From assembly GCA_003159675.1 (NCBI GenBank), contig PLQC01000025.1:1-35686 (forward strand): a stretch of 35,686 nt of DNA. Direction: 5' to 3'. The notes beneath the pieces are model-generated. The model made no database searches. It saw nothing but the letters and a program-made list of their open reading frames with translations, and was not told where the DNA came from. Made by a program: the position numbers and the translations under genes. Each line of letters opens with the position of its first letter. Positions within the stretch are counted from its first letter, which is position 1. This DNA is from Limisphaerales bacterium. GTDB lineage: Bacteria; Verrucomicrobiota; Verrucomicrobiia; Limisphaerales; BOG-1460. This document shows, one piece after another, positions 16,561 to 24,358 of this stretch.

Positions 16561-16854
16561 TGGTTTACGATCAGAAGCAATGGATATTCCAAACTTTTTT
16601 GCTTAATCGAGTTTCTGTTTTAGCATTTCCTCTGCCACGGCTGGGGTTTCGCCAGGTGCCGAGGCCTGGAAAACCGGGATGGCCGGCTCCACAGATACCA
16701 ACGTTAAAAGTCGGTCCTTCGAGGCGTTGAGCGGGAGTTGTATTCTGGCAGATGGGTATTCCAGGTTTCTCGTCAATCGCCCTCCTGTCCTGAATCAGGG
16801 CAATAATGGCAACCTTCTCCACAGATCCGGCAGACTGCTTAAGGCGCGAAATCG
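16561..16854. other. Intergenic region before the prepilin operon
   Basis: This 294-base stretch holds the sigma-54-like element at 16622-16637 and an imperfect dyad CCTGAATCAGG near 16791-16801 that could be an activator site. No convincing coding frame is present. A weak reading frame at 16571-16822 on the - strand was not accepted because it has no conserved features. Confidence 0.45.
16622..16637 (-). promoter_or_regulatory. Candidate sigma-54 promoter of the prepilin operon
   Basis: On the - strand this reads TGGCAGAGGAAATGCT. The TGGCA core and TGCT are kept and GG-N10-GC spacing is exact. The inferred start is near 16611, about 50 bases before the first prepilin ATG at 16560. It matches the secretin element in promoter-to-gene distance. 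Confidence 0.6.
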
Positions 16855-18609
16855 TCAGGGAATCAGGTTTTGAGTCCGTTCCTGGGGATCGGCGACGGGG
16901 TCACCGAGAATCTCATCGAGGTTGTAGTGCTGAAGGGCGAGGCGCACCAGGCGCAAGTTCCGCTCGGTCACAGGGTCCTCTCCGAACATGATCTTCGCGA
17001 CCACAACAGCGATCTTGTCAAATTTTTCGTTCGATTCCTTGTTCGCAATATTATCTGGATGCGAGCCATTGTTGCCGGGCGGCGCAATGAGGGCTCCGAC
17101 GTCCAACGGGAGGTTGTTGGCGTCTGGAACGGTCTCAGACACGTTGCTGGTGCCTGTTTCGGTTGCAGAAGTGGCGATACTGAACGCAGGCGCACCCTCG
17201 GGGCCCGGTTCACTCAAGGGCAACGCGGCAATGGGAATGGTTGCGTCCTGCCCATTCTCCATCGCCGGCTCCATAGGAGGCTGTTCCACCATCGAGGGGG
17301 CGGCAGGTTGTGTCTGACAGACTGCGGTTTGATCGGCCTGCTTTTGCGTCGCGGGGAGTGACGGATTAATTGAGACGTCGGCCGTGGTGTGGTGAGTATC
17401 TGTATGTGGAGTGGAAGTGCGCTGAGATCGATCTCTCAGCAGATGGAGGGTTGCTTTGAGCGCGAGTTCCGAAGGAGACACCGGCTTGGTGATGAAGTCG
17501 TGACCTCCGCTCAGCACGCTTTGTTTGCGATTGTCAAAATTATTGTGGCCGGTGATGAAAATGACGGGTGTCGATTTGCAGTGAGGGATGCGGCGCAGCT
17601 TTTCGCAAAGTTCGAAGCCGGTCATATCGGGCATGTTGATGTCCAGGAAGACCAGGTCGTAATGGTTGGTTTGGAGCAGTTGCAGCGCGGCGAGAGGATC
17701 CTCGACACAATGGGCATCGAACTTGGCACGTTTGAGGGTCGTCACCATCACGTGATTGCAGACGACATCGTCATCGACGGCGAGCACTTTGACCTGGGGC
17801 ATGGGTTCGGCGAGATCCGTTTCGCTGCTGGTCAGCAGGAGGTCCAGGCAGTCCACCGCCTGAGCGATGGTTTGGAGTATCGATGGTGTGACCCAGGAGG
17901 GCTTGACCATGATTTCAGAGAGCAGCGCATCGAAGGCCGCAGTAAGCAATGCGATTCGAGTGCAGCCGACGTTGGCGGCGTTGGCGCTCATGGACCGCAC
18001 GCGCTGATAAAGGTTGGGCAGATGCTGCAGGCTGGCCGGGGATGAAGGCGCCTTGATGTAAGCAAGGCAATGCTCGCGGATTTTCGGAACCTCGGCGAGT
18101 GCCTCGTTCATGAATTCAGCGCATCTGCTCGGGGCCTCTTGGGGAATCGCGGGCGTCTCGGCCTCACTGTTCCCGGTTTGGGCCTGGATCGCGGGAGTGT
18201 CCGTGGGTGGGGCCTCCACCGACCCTCCGGTCGAGGCTGCAGCGAGAAGGTCCTGGATGGTTTGAAGCAGCATCGGGAAGGTGGAATCCGTCTTGACCAG
18301 GTGCCGTGTCAGACCTGTCGCAGTGATGTCCTGGGGCAGTTCACTCATGCGTGCGTTTGAGAAGACTACAACCGGCAGGGATTTCAGTCGCGGATCCGCG
18401 CGCACGAACTTAATGACATCGTCACCATTGAGTTTGGGGAGCATGATGTCGAGCACAACCAGATCGGGTGTGAACTGGGAAAGAGCCTTGAGCGCTTCCA
18501 AACCGTCTTGAGCAGTCTGGAGGTGAAAACCTTCGCGTTCGAGACGATTGCGGTACATCTGCAACGCGACCGGGTCATTCTCGACGAAAAGGATTGTCTT
18601 GACGTTCAT
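16855..18609 (-). CDS. Double-receiver response regulator with degenerate Hpt-like middle
   Basis: The 584-residue protein starts with a receiver domain (1-122): acidic pocket E10/D12, phosphoacceptor D54 in VVLDIMLP, S84 and K106. A helical region (about 160-265) looks like an Hpt domain, but the expected HxxKG is replaced by YQRVRSMSANAANVG, so it has no phosphorylatable His. A second receiver follows (273-395): D279-D281 pocket, D323 in FLDINMPDMTG, T353 and K375 in ITKPVSP. The remainder is disordered, ending with a conserved-looking helix near 525-570. There is no DNA-binding or sigma-54 activation domain. Its place just upstream of the prepilin operon suggests control of pilus activity rather than transcription. 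It has its own sigma-54-like element at 18693-18708. Confidence 0.85.
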   Translation of the reverse strand: MNVKTILFVENDPVALQMYRNRLEREGFHLQTAQDGLEALKALSQFTPDLVVLDIMLPKLNGDDVIKFVRADPRLKSLPVVVFSNARMSELPQDITATGLTRHLVKTDSTFPMLLQTIQDLLAAASTGGSVEAPPTDTPAIQAQTGNSEAETPAIPQEAPSRCAEFMNEALAEVPKIREHCLAYIKAPSSPASLQHLPNLYQRVRSMSANAANVGCTRIALLTAAFDALLSEIMVKPSWVTPSILQTIAQAVDCLDLLLTSSETDLAEPMPQVKVLAVDDDVVCNHVMVTTLKRAKFDAHCVEDPLAALQLLQTNHYDLVFLDINMPDMTGFELCEKLRRIPHCKSTPVIFITGHNNFDNRKQSVLSGGHDFITKPVSPSELALKATLHLLRDRSQRTSTPHTDTHHTTADVSINPSLPATQKQADQTAVCQTQPAAPSMVEQPPMEPAMENGQDATIPIAALPLSEPGPEGAPAFSIATSATETGTSNVSETVPDANNLPLDVGALIAPPGNNGSHPDNIANKESNEKFDKIAVVVAKIMFGEDPVTERNLRLVRLALQHYNLDEILGDPVADPQERTQNLIP

Positions 18610-18930
18610 TCTCGTTTTGCACTTTCAGGCCCAATTCGGGAATCCAAAATCCATTCCAGCACCGCCCGCATACGACTTCCCAAGTCATTGGGAGCACCGT
18701 TTATGCCACACCCTAGTGGAGGGACGGTATGGGATGTCTGCACATTGCGTGGTCGATGCCGGGGGGGTGAACCTCAATCTGTCACGGAGCACAACGCCCG
18801 AGACCCCGGGTGAGGCTCAAAAATGGACATTGCGAAAGTGGATGTGCCCGAATGGGGTCTGCAAGACCCGATGCGGTTTTTCTGCTGCAGCGGCAAATTG
18901 CTTGCGCGGAATGTCCCCTGAGACGGGCAC
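18610..18930. other. Intergenic region upstream of the response regulator
   Basis: This 321-base gap lies between two genes on the - strand. It holds the sigma-54-like element at 18693-18708. No coding frame or clear terminator is seen in the remainder. Confidence 0.5.
18693..18708 (-). promoter_or_regulatory. Candidate sigma-54 promoter of the response regulator
   Basis: On the - strand this reads TGGCATAAACGGTGCT, with the TGGCA core, TGCT and GG-N10-GC spacing. It lies 84 bases before the ATG at 18609, giving a leader of roughly 70 bases. Confidence 0.55.
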
Positions 18931-19551
18931 TCAGCGAGCGTCGTCGTCCAGATGAATGGCGTGGGTGAATTTCATCTTGACCGTTTCACCCACGCGCGCG
19001 AGGAGTGACTTCTTCCTCGGTTTTTGAACGCCACCGATTGGCTCCGCCGCATGACTGCAGATGGGGCAAAGGAACAAAATGGTCCGGCTTCCTTTGCGGT
19101 GGATTCGATGAACACACGGCTCGCACATGACTTCGTGGCAATGGATGCACCGATGGGTGACACGCGCGTGCGGATGACGCGGGCAGACAAGGGATCCATC
19201 CGCCATAACGACGGGGGGGGCCGGTAGTTCCATGTCAACAAATTTGGGAATCGCCACTCTGAACTCGGTGCTTTCGACGGACAATTCGACGTCGCCCAGG
19301 CGGACAATCTGGCCGGCGGACAATCTGGCTTCTCGAACAGGTCTTCCATCCACGAACGTGCCGTTTGTGGACTCCAGATCGCGTATCGTCACGCCTTCCT
19401 CCATCAACACCACTTCACAGTGAAGGCTCGACACGGTCGGATGGGTGATGGTGAAGTCCGTATCCGGGCTGCGGCCAATGCGATTCACCCCCAGTTTGAG
19501 CTCGATCAACCGGTTTTCTATCCCATCCGTTTTGATTAAAAGTCTCGCCAT
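18931..19551 (-). CDS. FHA-domain protein with zinc-finger module
   Basis: The 206-residue protein starts with an FHA domain (about 1-95) carrying the phosphothreonine-binding residues: GR at 26-27, S41-x2-H44 and STNGTFVDG at 61-69. A zinc-binding module follows (C123, H126, H133, C135, C138, C143, C146, C162, C165) with the pattern CPRHP-x4-THRC. It closely resembles the module at residues 95-130 of the propeller protein encoded at 794-3184. The tail is basic. No membrane helix is seen. It would read phosphothreonine signals and may bind a partner through the zinc module. A GGGAGA Shine-Dalgarno lies directly before the ATG at 19551. It starts 112 bases downstream of the ferredoxin gene. 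Confidence 0.88.
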   Translation of the reverse strand: MARLLIKTDGIENRLIELKLGVNRIGRSPDTDFTITHPTVSSLHCEVVLMEEGVTIRDLESTNGTFVDGRPVREARLSAGQIVRLGDVELSVESTEFRVAIPKFVDMELPAPPVVMADGSLVCPRHPHARVTHRCIHCHEVMCEPCVHRIHRKGSRTILFLCPICSHAAEPIGGVQKPRKKSLLARVGETVKMKFTHAIHLDDDAR

Positions 19552-19663
19552 GCTCTCCCTTTCACTTTCCCACTTTTCACGGACTACCTTAACGGAGGCA
19601 AGAAGTCGAGCTTATTTCTTCCTTCTCCGCGGCCCCAACCGCCCCTGCGTGCACGTGCCAAGT

Positions 19664-20029
19664 CTATGATTTCAATGGATTAATCGCGAACGCGAATTCC
19701 TTGACGATGCGTCCGTGGATCAAGTGCTCCTGAATAATACGTTCGAGCACTTCGGGATGGCAGGAGTGATACCACACGCCTTCCGGATAAACGACGGCGA
19801 TGGGTCCTTGAATGCAAATGCGAAGGCAATTGGCTTTCGTGCGATACACAAGAGGTTCCGGACCCGCAAGCTGCAATTCCTTCAACCGACGCTTCAAGTA
19901 TTCCCAGGCCATTAATCCAGATTCCTTCGTCGCACATTTCGGCTCGCTCTGGTCGGCGCAGAGAAAAATGTGTCGGCGGCATTGTTCCAGCCCGAGTGAC
20001 TGCTTCAGATCTTCCAGAGTAATTGCCAT
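19664..20029 (-). CDS. Thioredoxin-like [2Fe-2S] ferredoxin
   Basis: The 121-residue protein has four Cys in the spacing C24-x7-C32 and C68-x3-C72, as in the thioredoxin-fold [2Fe-2S] family. The C-terminal [20 protein letters not shown] is a characteristic segment. The ATG at 20029 starts the family region; further upstream frame is unrelated. The protein would carry electrons in the cytoplasm; its partner is not evident. It lies 80 bases downstream of the EamA gene on the same strand. Confidence 0.9.
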   Translation of the reverse strand: MAITLEDLKQSLGLEQCRRHIFLCADQSEPKCATKESGLMAWEYLKRRLKELQLAGPEPLVYRTKANCLRICIQGPIAVVYPEGVWYHSCHPEVLERIIQEHLIHGRIVKEFAFAINPLKS

Positions 20030-20109
20030 GGCGGCCCATAGGTTGAATTCATCCCCTGCAGAGTACGGGGCGGCGTGGAAAGGGCAAGTTCTGCCGTCTG
20101 GCACCCCCA

Positions 20110-21030
20110 TCAACGGGACAAGGCAAGGGCGCTGACTCCGGCGACGGCAATGGCGCCGCCAATCAGGGAACGGAGGCTGGGGTGGTCTCCTTCGACCAAT
20201 AGCGTGATCGGGATCACGACGATCGGCGCCATCGCGACGATCGGGAGCACGACTCCGGCAGGGGTTGTCTGGAGAGCCCATTGCAGGCAACTGACTCCGA
20301 CCGTTTGACCGGCCAGGGCATTCAGCACGATCCAGAGCCAAACACCCCGCCATTTCTTGCGTGACGCTTCGACCGCGAGATCGCGCTGCGATCGAGTTTG
20401 GATGCGAAACTCCCGCCGTTTGACCACAAGAAGGCAGATTCCGGCGAGCATCAATCCTCCCAGCATGCGTTGGTAGCCGGCGTTCACCGGGTCGATGTGC
20501 TCTCCGCTCGCCCGCACGGTGAAGTACGCTTTCCGGCTGAAAACAGCCCCGCCCGCGCCGCCGAGGGCTGCGATCACGCCAAACAGCGTTCCCAATGTCA
20601 GTTCGCGCCGTGTGAGTTTGAGATGTTCACCCGGCGCCAGGACAATTCCCACACCGGCGAGCGTTGTCAACCCGAACAAAACCTGCCAGAGGGTCAGGGT
20701 CGTTCCGAGCCAGAGCCACTCGATCAAAGCCCCCAGCGGTGCCGTCAGACACTGAACGAGCAGCAGGGACAGGCGTGCTCCCAGCCGGGGCAAAGCCTGG
20801 AAAAATGCGACATCCCCGATGCCGATTCCTAAAATGCCGCTGGCAACAAAGGCCGGAAATGCGGCGCCGGCCAGGCCCTTGCCGAAGGTATGGGACCATG
20901 CGGCCAGCAGGAGGGTGGCCAGAGCCGCGCGCCAGAAATTGGCTTCAGTGCCGCCGATCAGCTTGGCCGAACGATGGCCGCAAACGGCGGAGATGGAAAA
21001 CAAAACGGTTGTCAGGAACGCCGCCAGCAC
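20110..21030 (-). CDS. EamA/DMT-family transporter
   Basis: The 306-residue protein has ten predicted hydrophobic helices in two five-helix EamA repeats, about 1-137 and 153-305. It is of the usual length for the drug/metabolite transporter superfamily. The segments [20 protein letters not shown] and [14 protein letters not shown] fit the family. Substrate unknown. It is transcribed divergently from the carotenoid-type gene; the 132-base gap could hold promoters, but no clear one is seen. Confidence 0.88.
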   Translation of the reverse strand: MLAAFLTTVLFSISAVCGHRSAKLIGGTEANFWRAALATLLLAAWSHTFGKGLAGAAFPAFVASGILGIGIGDVAFFQALPRLGARLSLLLVQCLTAPLGALIEWLWLGTTLTLWQVLFGLTTLAGVGIVLAPGEHLKLTRRELTLGTLFGVIAALGGAGGAVFSRKAYFTVRASGEHIDPVNAGYQRMLGGLMLAGICLLVVKRREFRIQTRSQRDLAVEASRKKWRGVWLWIVLNALAGQTVGVSCLQWALQTTPAGVVLPIVAMAPIVVIPITLLVEGDHPSLRSLIGGAIAVAGVSALALSR

Positions 21031-21162
21031 GCCCCGAATTTAGGGGGCCCAACCGGTGGGTCGAGGATCGATGCGGCCTTCCTACATCCCGTATTCCGAC
21101 CGCTCCGGTGGGAAGAATTCGAGTGTCTCGACGGAGGCTCCCGGTTAGTGTGACTGGAACAG

Positions 21163-22002
21163 ATGATTCAAATTGCGCCACCTCCAGTCCGCGCAGACAA
21201 CCGCGCTTCAGTGGATCGGTTGAGGACGGTGCATTGTGTTTTTTCGGCTCTCAGTCTGGCATTGTGGGCGTGGCTTGTGGCCGGATTGTCGCTCGGGTTC
21301 CGTCCGCTTGCAGAAACCGGATGGCTCGAAGGCGCGCTGGTCGTCTCGGCGCTGCTGTCCACGATGGTTGCCTGGTCGCGCCAGTTGCCAGCCCAGAACG
21401 TGCTGCTGGCGGGGATGATCATGGGTGGGGGCGGCGCGTTGGCACAGACGATCGGCACACTCACTTCCATCCCGTTCGGCCCCTACATCTACACCGACGC
21501 GGCCGGTCCCCGGTTGCTGAACACGTTGCCCTGGTGGATTCCCTTCATGTGGGTGATTCTCCTGCTGAATTCGCGGGGCACGGCACGGACGGTTTTGCGG
21601 CCCTGGCGGAAGACCCGATATTACGGGTTCCGGCTTCTGGGCCTGGCGGCGGTGCTTTCGCTGGCATTGGTCGCGGGTTTGGAGTCTTTCGCAGGGCGGG
21701 GCAAAGGCTGCTGGGTTTGGGGCCCGACCAGGCTCGGGTGGACCTGGTATGGGACACCGGTCACCGGCTTTGTGGGCTGGGGCACCACCGCGCTGCTTAT
21801 TCTGGCCTTTGCGACGCCCGCGTTGATCAACAAGAGACCGAAGGAACTGGGCCCGGATTATTCCTCGGTGGCTCATTGGGTCCTGCTGGACATTCTGTTC
21901 GTGGCCGGCGCCGCGGAGCATCAGTACTGGCTTGCGGCGCTGTTCGGTTCCGGAACAGTTCTGGGCGTGGTCTGCCTCGCCTTGCACGGCGCAAGGCGGT
22001 GA
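21163..22002 (+). CDS. Carotenoid biosynthesis-like membrane protein (DUF422/CruF type)
   Basis: The 279-residue protein has about seven hydrophobic helices. It carries the family signature FGPYIYTDAAGPRLLNTLPW followed by WIPFMWVILLL, as in the DUF422 group that includes the carotenoid hydratases CruF and bisanhydrobacterioruberin hydratase. No carotenoid genes such as crtB or crtI are nearby, so the reaction is inferred only from the family. The stop lies 12 bases from the convergent stop of the CorC-type gene at 22015, leaving no room for a shared terminator beyond a small GGCG/CGCC hairpin. Confidence 0.75.
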   Translation: MIQIAPPPVRADNRASVDRLRTVHCVFSALSLALWAWLVAGLSLGFRPLAETGWLEGALVVSALLSTMVAWSRQLPAQNVLLAGMIMGGGGALAQTIGTLTSIPFGPYIYTDAAGPRLLNTLPWWIPFMWVILLLNSRGTARTVLRPWRKTRYYGFRLLGLAAVLSLALVAGLESFAGRGKGCWVWGPTRLGWTWYGTPVTGFVGWGTTALLILAFATPALINKRPKELGPDYSSVAHWVLLDILFVAGAAEHQYWLAALFGSGTVLGVVCLALHGARR

Positions 22003-22014
22003 ACGCCGCGCGAC

Positions 22015-23361
22015 TTAAATCATCGGCGAGGTCTGCGATTCCGCGTCCGCCCGTTTTGTGATGCTGAGCCGTGCCACTCGCATCCCCTCCATTTCCTCGA
22101 CGCGCAATTTGCAGGCGCCGACCGTCAGCACATCGCCGACTTTGGGAAAACCGCCAAGCCGTTGGGTGACCCAGCCGCTGGTTGTGGTGATGCCTTCTTC
22201 CTGCAGCGGTTCTCCGGCAAGTTCTTCGAGTTCGTGCAAAGGCAGTGTTCCTGAAGCGTCCCAGGTATTCTCGCCCGTGAGCGCCAACAGAGGTTTCTCC
22301 TGATCGAATTCGTCCTGAATTTGTCCCACCAGTTCCTCGAGGATGTTTTCGAGAGTGACCATGCCGAGCGTGCCGCCGTATTCGTCCACCACGATCGCCA
22401 GATGGAGTTTTCGTTCCAGAAACAGTTGGAGCAACTTCTCCAGCCGGCCCATTTCGGGGACGTAAATCAGCTTTCGCGCAACGGGCAGCAACTCCGCGCC
22501 GGAATGCGCTCGGATCCGCATGGCATACAAATCCTTGATGTGAACGACCCCGAGGCTTTCATCCACGTCGCCGCCCTGGCATAGCGGGAAGCGTGAGTAG
22601 TGAGTTTTCTCGGCAACATCCATGCATTCCGTGAGGCTCGCTTTGGTATCGAGGACCACGATTTCGTGCCTGGGACGCATGGCGTCCCGGACGACCCGTC
22701 GTCGCAGATCGAGCGCGTTGAGGGCGATGCCGCGGCTGAACGCCTGGGCGCCTGGGAATTGTGCGACCGGGGACAGCAGCAACCGCAGTTCCTCCTCCGA
22801 ATGACCGCCCCGGACCTCGGTGGCGGCTTCGATTCCGAGTCGCCGGAGCAACCATTGCGCGGAATGGTTGAGCGCCCAGATGAAAGGGTACGACAGACGG
22901 AAAAACCATTGCAGCGGAGTGGCCACCGCCAGAATTGTCTGCACCGTCTTGCGAATGGCAATCGCCTTGGGGGCCAGTTCGCCGACAACGATGAGCAGGT
23001 AGCTGCTGATGAAGAATCCCACGAAGATGGCGACCGTGCTTTGTGCTTGAGGCGACCCGATTCCGGCAAGCAGGAACAGAGGTCCCAGCAGACGCCGGAA
23101 CACGGGCTGGACGACCACGCCCAGCGCCATGCTCGCGAGCGTGATCCCAAGCTGGGTCGCACCGATGTAGGCGTCAATATTCGCGATGATGCTTCGCGCG
23201 ACTTTGGCGCGGCGGTTTCCCTTGGCGGCCAGGGGATCCAACTGTGTGGCCCGGACTCGGACCAGGGCCAGTTCCGCCGCCACGAAAAACGCGTTCAGCA
23301 GAACGAGCGCGATGACGGCCAGGATTTTCAGGCCATCGTCGGGGAGTTCGTTCCAGTTCAT
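22015..23361 (-). CDS. CNNM/CBS (CorC/HlyC) membrane protein, full length
   Basis: The 448-residue protein has an N-terminal CNNM (DUF21) transmembrane domain (about 1-200) that includes AELALVRVRATQL. Two CBS domains follow (about 220-340; YSRFPLCQGG and AIVVDEYGGTLGMVTLENIL), then a C-terminal transporter-associated CorC_HlyC domain (about 355-435). The family includes proteins for magnesium and cobalt export and is often annotated as hemolysin-like. Last of three tandem paralogues; the start follows the previous stop by one base, so the set is an operon. Confidence 0.92.
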   Translation of the reverse strand: MNWNELPDDGLKILAVIALVLLNAFFVAAELALVRVRATQLDPLAAKGNRRAKVARSIIANIDAYIGATQLGITLASMALGVVVQPVFRRLLGPLFLLAGIGSPQAQSTVAIFVGFFISSYLLIVVGELAPKAIAIRKTVQTILAVATPLQWFFRLSYPFIWALNHSAQWLLRRLGIEAATEVRGGHSEEELRLLLSPVAQFPGAQAFSRGIALNALDLRRRVVRDAMRPRHEIVVLDTKASLTECMDVAEKTHYSRFPLCQGGDVDESLGVVHIKDLYAMRIRAHSGAELLPVARKLIYVPEMGRLEKLLQLFLERKLHLAIVVDEYGGTLGMVTLENILEELVGQIQDEFDQEKPLLALTGENTWDASGTLPLHELEELAGEPLQEEGITTTSGWVTQRLGGFPKVGDVLTVGACKLRVEEMEGMRVARLSITKRADAESQTSPMI

Positions 23362-23362
23362 G

Positions 23363-24358
23363 TCAGAGGTTCACTTCGCCAAAAACGAGTTTCAAAATGT
23401 CCTGCAGGGTGACGATTCCGATCTCGCGCCGGTCCCGGCCGAGCACCACCGCCAAACGCTGTCCGCTGCGTTGCATGCGGCGCAACGCCACTTCGAGCCG
23501 CAGGTCTTCGTCGAGGTAGAGCGCCGGTCGGACATAGTCCGCCGCCGTCTTGTTCACATCCAGATCCGGCTGGTAAAGCAGGGTCGCCATGCTGGCCAGG
23601 CCCGCGATGCGGCGCCGCTGGTCCCGCATTTCCCACACGGGCAACCGTGTGAAACGCAGGGAACGGCTCATGGCCATCATCTCGCGGACCGGGGTTTGCA
23701 TCGTCACGGTCGCGACGATGGAAATGGGTTTGGTGATCTGCCGCACCGTCCGGCTCTGCAGATCCAGCACGCGGTTGATGATGGCGCGCTCTTCGGTCGT
23801 GAACGCCCTTCCCGATTCCTGCATGACGAATCGCAGTTCCTCACGGTTTCCGAACAGGTGGCCGGTGAACGCCCTGACGCCGGTCCAATGAAGCAGCACG
23901 GCGGAAACACCTTGCACGAGCCAGACCAACGGTCGCAGCGCCAGGTGGATCAATCGGAATGGCCGCGCCAGGGTCACGCACAGCCGGTTGGGGTAAATCC
24001 TGAAAAGCATCTTCGGCAGCAAATCGAAAAATGCGTAGAAGAAAAAAACAATGACCGAGAATGCCGCCACGAACCAGAAGCGCCGGCTATGGAGCGAATC
24101 GTACAGAACGACGACAGCCGTCCCCAGAATGATGAAATTGGCCACCGTGTTGCCGACGAGGATCGTCCACAGAAAGTCCTCGGGATTCTCCAGATAACCG
24201 TGGAGCAACTCGGCGGAATGTCGTCCGGCACGCATCTGTTGTCGGATGCGCAACCGGCTCAACGCAAACACGCCCGCCTCCATGCCCGAGAGCAGGAAGG
24301 AAAGCGCCAGGCATGCCGAGAATACCAGCCAGTTGAATGCTTCCGCGCCCATGTTCAT
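23363..24358 (-). CDS. CNNM/CBS membrane protein lacking the CorC domain
   Basis: The 331-residue protein has a CNNM transmembrane domain (about 1-175) starting AFNWLVFSACLALSFLLSG and a CBS pair (about 195-325). It stops at VTLQDILKLVFGEVNL, where the CorC_HlyC domain would start, so that domain is absent. The ATG at 24358 overlaps the previous stop as ATGA, which decides the start; upstream frame is not conserved in type. Middle member of the three-gene operon. It may pair with its neighbours as a heteromer, which is a guess. Confidence 0.9.
   Translation of the reverse strand: MNMGAEAFNWLVFSACLALSFLLSGMEAGVFALSRLRIRQQMRAGRHSAELLHGYLENPEDFLWTILVGNTVANFIILGTAVVVLYDSLHSRRFWFVAAFSVIVFFFYAFFDLLPKMLFRIYPNRLCVTLARPFRLIHLALRPLVWLVQGVSAVLLHWTGVRAFTGHLFGNREELRFVMQESGRAFTTEERAIINRVLDLQSRTVRQITKPISIVATVTMQTPVREMMAMSRSLRFTRLPVWEMRDQRRRIAGLASMATLLYQPDLDVNKTAADYVRPALYLDEDLRLEVALRRMQRSGQRLAVVLGRDRREIGIVTLQDILKLVFGEVNL

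Noticed and set aside
16571-16822. An 83-codon frame on the - strand between the response regulator and the prepilin operon
   Set aside because: No motif or conserved texture; it overlaps the sigma-54-like element and is probably chance.
19617-19637. A TGGCACG sequence upstream of the FHA gene resembling a sigma-54 -24 box (actual site near 19641-19656 on the - strand)
   Set aside because: The GC dinucleotide that would form the -12 box is nine rather than ten bases from GG, so it does not meet the strict RpoN spacing found at the other four sites.
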